Below the pieces are notes generated by a model. It searched no databases. It was not told the origin of the DNA and saw only the letters and a list, made by a program, of their open reading frames with translations. A stretch of DNA of 64,000 nucleotides from Qipengyuania gaetbuli (GTDB lineage Bacteria > Pseudomonadota > Alphaproteobacteria > Sphingomonadales > Sphingomonadaceae), in the NCBI RefSeq assembly GCF_020171365.1, contig NZ_JAIUZO010000002.1:1736001-1800000 (forward strand), given 5' to 3'. Each line of letters opens with the position of its first letter. Within the stretch, counting starts at the first letter, position 1. Positions 61,719 through 64,000 of this stretch are shown piece after piece. Both the position numbers and the translations under genes were made by a program.

Positions 61719-62075
61719 ATTCAGAGGGGTCATCGGGCCGGCGGGGGCGGCCAAACGTCAGGTGACGCCGTGCGGTTTGCCCTCCAATGCTATGTCGACG
61801 AAGACCTCCATGCCCTCGTGAAAGCGGCTGCTGATGCAGCGCATATGAGCGTCAGCCAGTGGCTGAAACTCACCGTGATCGAGGCGCTGGACGAACCTCA
61901 GGATGAGGCGTTCCGCGATCAGGTTCTGGCCGATCTGCTGTTCACCAAGATCGCGCTCGATGGCTGGCTTCGCACCCACAAGGACAAGGAACTGCGCGAC
62001 CGCGTGGTGATAGCCTACCAACGACGCATCCGGGAGTATCGCGAACGCAAAGCCTTCAAGCCCGAGGGGCGCTGA
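61713..62075 (+). CDS. Ribbon-helix-helix mobilisation protein, MobC-like
   Basis: 120 residues. After a Gly-rich start comes VRFALQCYVDEDLHALVKAA and AAHMSVSQWLKLTVIEAL (about 20-60), a ribbon-helix-helix pattern typical of relaxosome accessory proteins, then a basic helical C terminus. It would bind oriT and assist the relaxase encoded 3 bp downstream. The ATG lacks an obvious Shine-Dalgarno; a GTG at the start of the RHH is an alternative. Confidence 0.6.
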   Translation: MSIQRGHRAGGGGQTSGDAVRFALQCYVDEDLHALVKAAADAAHMSVSQWLKLTVIEALDEPQDEAFRDQVLADLLFTKIALDGWLRTHKDKELRDRVVIAYQRRIREYRERKAFKPEGR

Positions 62076-62078
62076 GCG

Positions 62079-64000
62079 ATGTTGTCGGTGGCCAATGTGC
62101 GTTCGGCTGGCGGGGCTGCCAACTACTTCGCCAAGGACAATTACTATACCAAGGCAGACGCCGATCGATCGGGTATCTGGGTTGGGAAAGGAGCCGAACG
62201 GCTAGGTCTTTCCGGCACGGTCGACGCCAAGGCGTTCGAGGCCATCCTGCGCGGCGAGTTGCCCACTGGCGAGCGCATCGGGCACGAAGCTCAGTATCAC
62301 CGGGCAGGCACGGACCTGACCTTTTCTCTGCCCAAGAGCTGGTCGCTCCTGGCACTCGTCGGCAAGGATCAGCGGATCATCGACGCCTACCGGTCAGCGG
62401 TTGTCGAAACGCTCCAGTGGGCGGAGAACAACGCCGCGCAGTACCGTATCGAAAAGGGCGGGAAAGATCGGCTGCATACCAGCGACAACCTGACTGTTGC
62501 TCTGTACCAGCACGACACCAACCGCAATCAGGAACCGAACCTGCACTTCCACGCGGTCGTCGCCAACATGACGCAGGACAAGGACGGGAAGTGGAGGGCG
62601 CTACGCAATGACAAGCTGTGGCAGCGCAACACGTTGCTCAATGCAATGACCATGGCGCGCTTCCGGATCGAGGTCGAGAAACTTGGCTACCGGATCGGTG
62701 AACTCGGAAAGCACGGAAACTTCGAGGCCAAGGGCATCGACCGGGATGCGGTGATGGCCTTTTCCACGCGGCGGCAGGAGGTGCTCGAAGCGCGGCGTGG
62801 CGGTGGCCTCGAGGCGGGTTTGGTGGCGACGCTGGCGACCCGCGAGGCCAAGCAAAGCGATGTCGATCGCGGTGCCTTGATGGCCCAATGGGAAGGACAG
62901 GCTTGGGAGCAGGGGCTCGACCTCGATGGCATGGTGCGCGCTGCCAGGCTGCGCACGCATGAACTCACGGTAGCGGCTGCAAAGCGGGCGAATGATCGCT
63001 TCAGCTTGCTCGAAAGGGGCAAGGCCATGATTGCCAGCCTCGCCGAGCGAATGGGCATCAAGGAGGGGGATCCGCTCATACCCAGGCGACTGCATCTGAA
63101 AAGCCGCGAAGAGATCGCAACCGCCCATGCGGTCGCATCGGCGGTGCGGCACCTTTCTGAGCGAGAGGCGGCCTTTACCGCTACCGATTTAGCCAAGGCC
63201 GCGCTCGATTTTGGCCTGCCGACGACGATGAATTTAGTCGAGAAGCGTATTGGCCAACTCGCCCAGCAGGGCGCGCTGATGCGCGGGCGAGGCGTGCAGA
63301 AAGGGTGGCTGACAACATCCAATGCATTGGCGCTAGAGACCCGCATGCTGGCGGAGATCGAGAAGGGAAAAGGCGTAGTTCATCCGATCCTCGACGCGAA
63401 GACCGCTGGACAGTTCCTGCAAGCTTCGGCAGCCATCAATTACGGGATGAAACTCAACTTCGGTCAGGAAGCGGCGGGCCGGTTGATCCTGTCTTCAAAC
63501 AATCGCGTCGTAGCCGTTCAGGGTGTTGCAGGGGCGGGCAAATCGAGCGTGCTACGGCCGGTCAACCAGCTTCTGGAAGAACAAGGCAAGAGGGTCGTTG
63601 GCTTGGGTGTCCAGAACACCTTGGTCCGTATGCTGGAGAAGGACACCGGCATTCCATCGATCACATTGCATCGCTTTCTCGGTGGGCATCGAAGGCTGCT
63701 GGATGGCTCCGCTGGCAAAGCAGAGATCGCCGCTGCGCGCGAAGAGTATCTCGACACTGTCCTTGTTCTCGATGAGGCGTCGATGGTCTCCACGCGTGAC
63801 CAGGATCGCCTAATCCGCATCGCCAATCTGCTGCAGGTCGATCGCCTTGTGCTGATGGGCGACGAGAAGCAATTGGGTGCCGTCGAAGCGGGCAAGCCCT
63901 TTGCATTGGCGCAGCGTGTCGGGACAGACACGGCGCGCATGGACCACAATCTTCGCGCCCGTTCTGACACCCTTAAGAAGGCACAACATGCAGCACAGCA
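62079..64000 (+). CDS. MobF-family conjugative relaxase (TrwC/TraI), N-terminal 640 codons
   Basis: Runs off the window end. The relaxase domain (about 1-290) has the tyrosine region YFAKDNYYTKADADRSG, and the metal-binding His motif PNLHFHAVVANMTQD. After about residue 470 the helicase part begins: Walker A GVAGAGKSSV and Walker B VLVLDEASMVS, then VLMGDEKQLGAVEAG. Such proteins nick oriT, attach to DNA 5' ends and unwind it during conjugation. The start ATG follows the mobC-like stop by 3 bp. It shows that the right end of the window lies in a conjugative or mobilisable element. Confidence 0.9.
   Translation, partial: MLSVANVRSAGGAANYFAKDNYYTKADADRSGIWVGKGAERLGLSGTVDAKAFEAILRGELPTGERIGHEAQYHRAGTDLTFSLPKSWSLLALVGKDQRIIDAYRSAVVETLQWAENNAAQYRIEKGGKDRLHTSDNLTVALYQHDTNRNQEPNLHFHAVVANMTQDKDGKWRALRNDKLWQRNTLLNAMTMARFRIEVEKLGYRIGELGKHGNFEAKGIDRDAVMAFSTRRQEVLEARRGGGLEAGLVATLATREAKQSDVDRGALMAQWEGQAWEQGLDLDGMVRAARLRTHELTVAAAKRANDRFSLLERGKAMIASLAERMGIKEGDPLIPRRLHLKSREEIATAHAVASAVRHLSEREAAFTATDLAKAALDFGLPTTMNLVEKRIGQLAQQGALMRGRGVQKGWLTTSNALALETRMLAEIEKGKGVVHPILDAKTAGQFLQASAAINYGMKLNFGQEAAGRLILSSNNRVVAVQGVAGAGKSSVLRPVNQLLEEQGKRVVGLGVQNTLVRMLEKDTGIPSITLHRFLGGHRRLLDGSAGKAEIAAAREEYLDTVLVLDEASMVSTRDQDRLIRIANLLQVDRLVLMGDEKQLGAVEAGKPFALAQRVGTDTARMDHNLRARSDTLKKAQHAAQ

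Noticed and set aside
1..64000. CRISPR arrays and insertion sequences
   Set aside because: No regularly spaced short repeats and no transposase frame were seen anywhere in the window.

Overview
The window reads as chromosome of a GC-rich alphaproteobacterium, most likely Sphingomonadales and plausibly Erythrobacteraceae. The support is gene style only (M16 peptidase, TesB thioesterase, paired acyl-CoA dehydrogenases, LapG-like peptidase, TIR-TolB-TPR protein, FnrL); no marker gene fixes the genus. Positions 1-3793 are ordinary chromosome: the end of an aminotransferase gene, a winged-helix regulator overlapping a crotonase, a transglutaminase-like peptidase, an acyl-CoA thioesterase and tRNA-Cys(GCA).

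The tRNA-Thr(CGT) gene at 3814-3889 is an integration hot spot. Its 3' half, from the anticodon loop to CCA, recurs exactly (45 bp) at 13925-13969 and 20101-20145. The three copies delimit two tandem genomic islands, and no integrase is visible in either. Island I (3890-13969) carries an ECF sigma factor, a Ser/Thr kinase with TPRs and an atypical catalytic loop, a small lipoprotein, a two-LCCL-domain protein, a secreted LPGDTF-repeat protein and a 1339-residue autotransporter. Island II (13970-20145) carries an AhpD-like protein, a ClpA/B-type AAA+ gene broken by a one-base frameshift in a G5 run, and a DUF2946-like protein with a copper-type TonB receptor.

Positions 20146-38614 return to chromosomal genes: M16 peptidase, two acyl-CoA dehydrogenases, MscS channel, serine hydrolase, two small secreted proteins, an alginate-export-type porin with a divergent regulator, and a TIR-TolB-TPR protein. 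They are followed by a compact three-gene operon of lipoxygenase, cytochrome P450 and cyclopropane-synthase-like methyltransferase (33438-37880). The P450 lacks the usual acid/alcohol pair of the I helix, so I propose a bacterial oxylipin or lipid-modification pathway. An FnrL-type oxygen sensor gene lies tail-to-tail with this operon.

Positions 39324-61048 form a nitrate-respiration block: carbonic anhydrase and a membrane protein, a porin, a Cys-less Crp/Fnr regulator, a fused NarK1-NarK2 transporter, narGHJI, a parvulin, moaA-moaD-moaE-moaB-moeA, nnrS, and an opposing mobA-pdxH-acyl-CoA dehydrogenase operon divergent from a bicupin gene. Four TTGAT-N4-(A/G)TCAA boxes in three intergenic regions suggest an Fnr/Dnr regulon. 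No nitrite, NO or N2O reductase is present, so the block as seen supports nitrate reduction to nitrite only.

The window ends in mobile-element DNA: a candidate oriT-like region, a MobC-like ribbon-helix-helix protein and the first 640 codons of a MobF (TrwC/TraI) relaxase that runs off the end.
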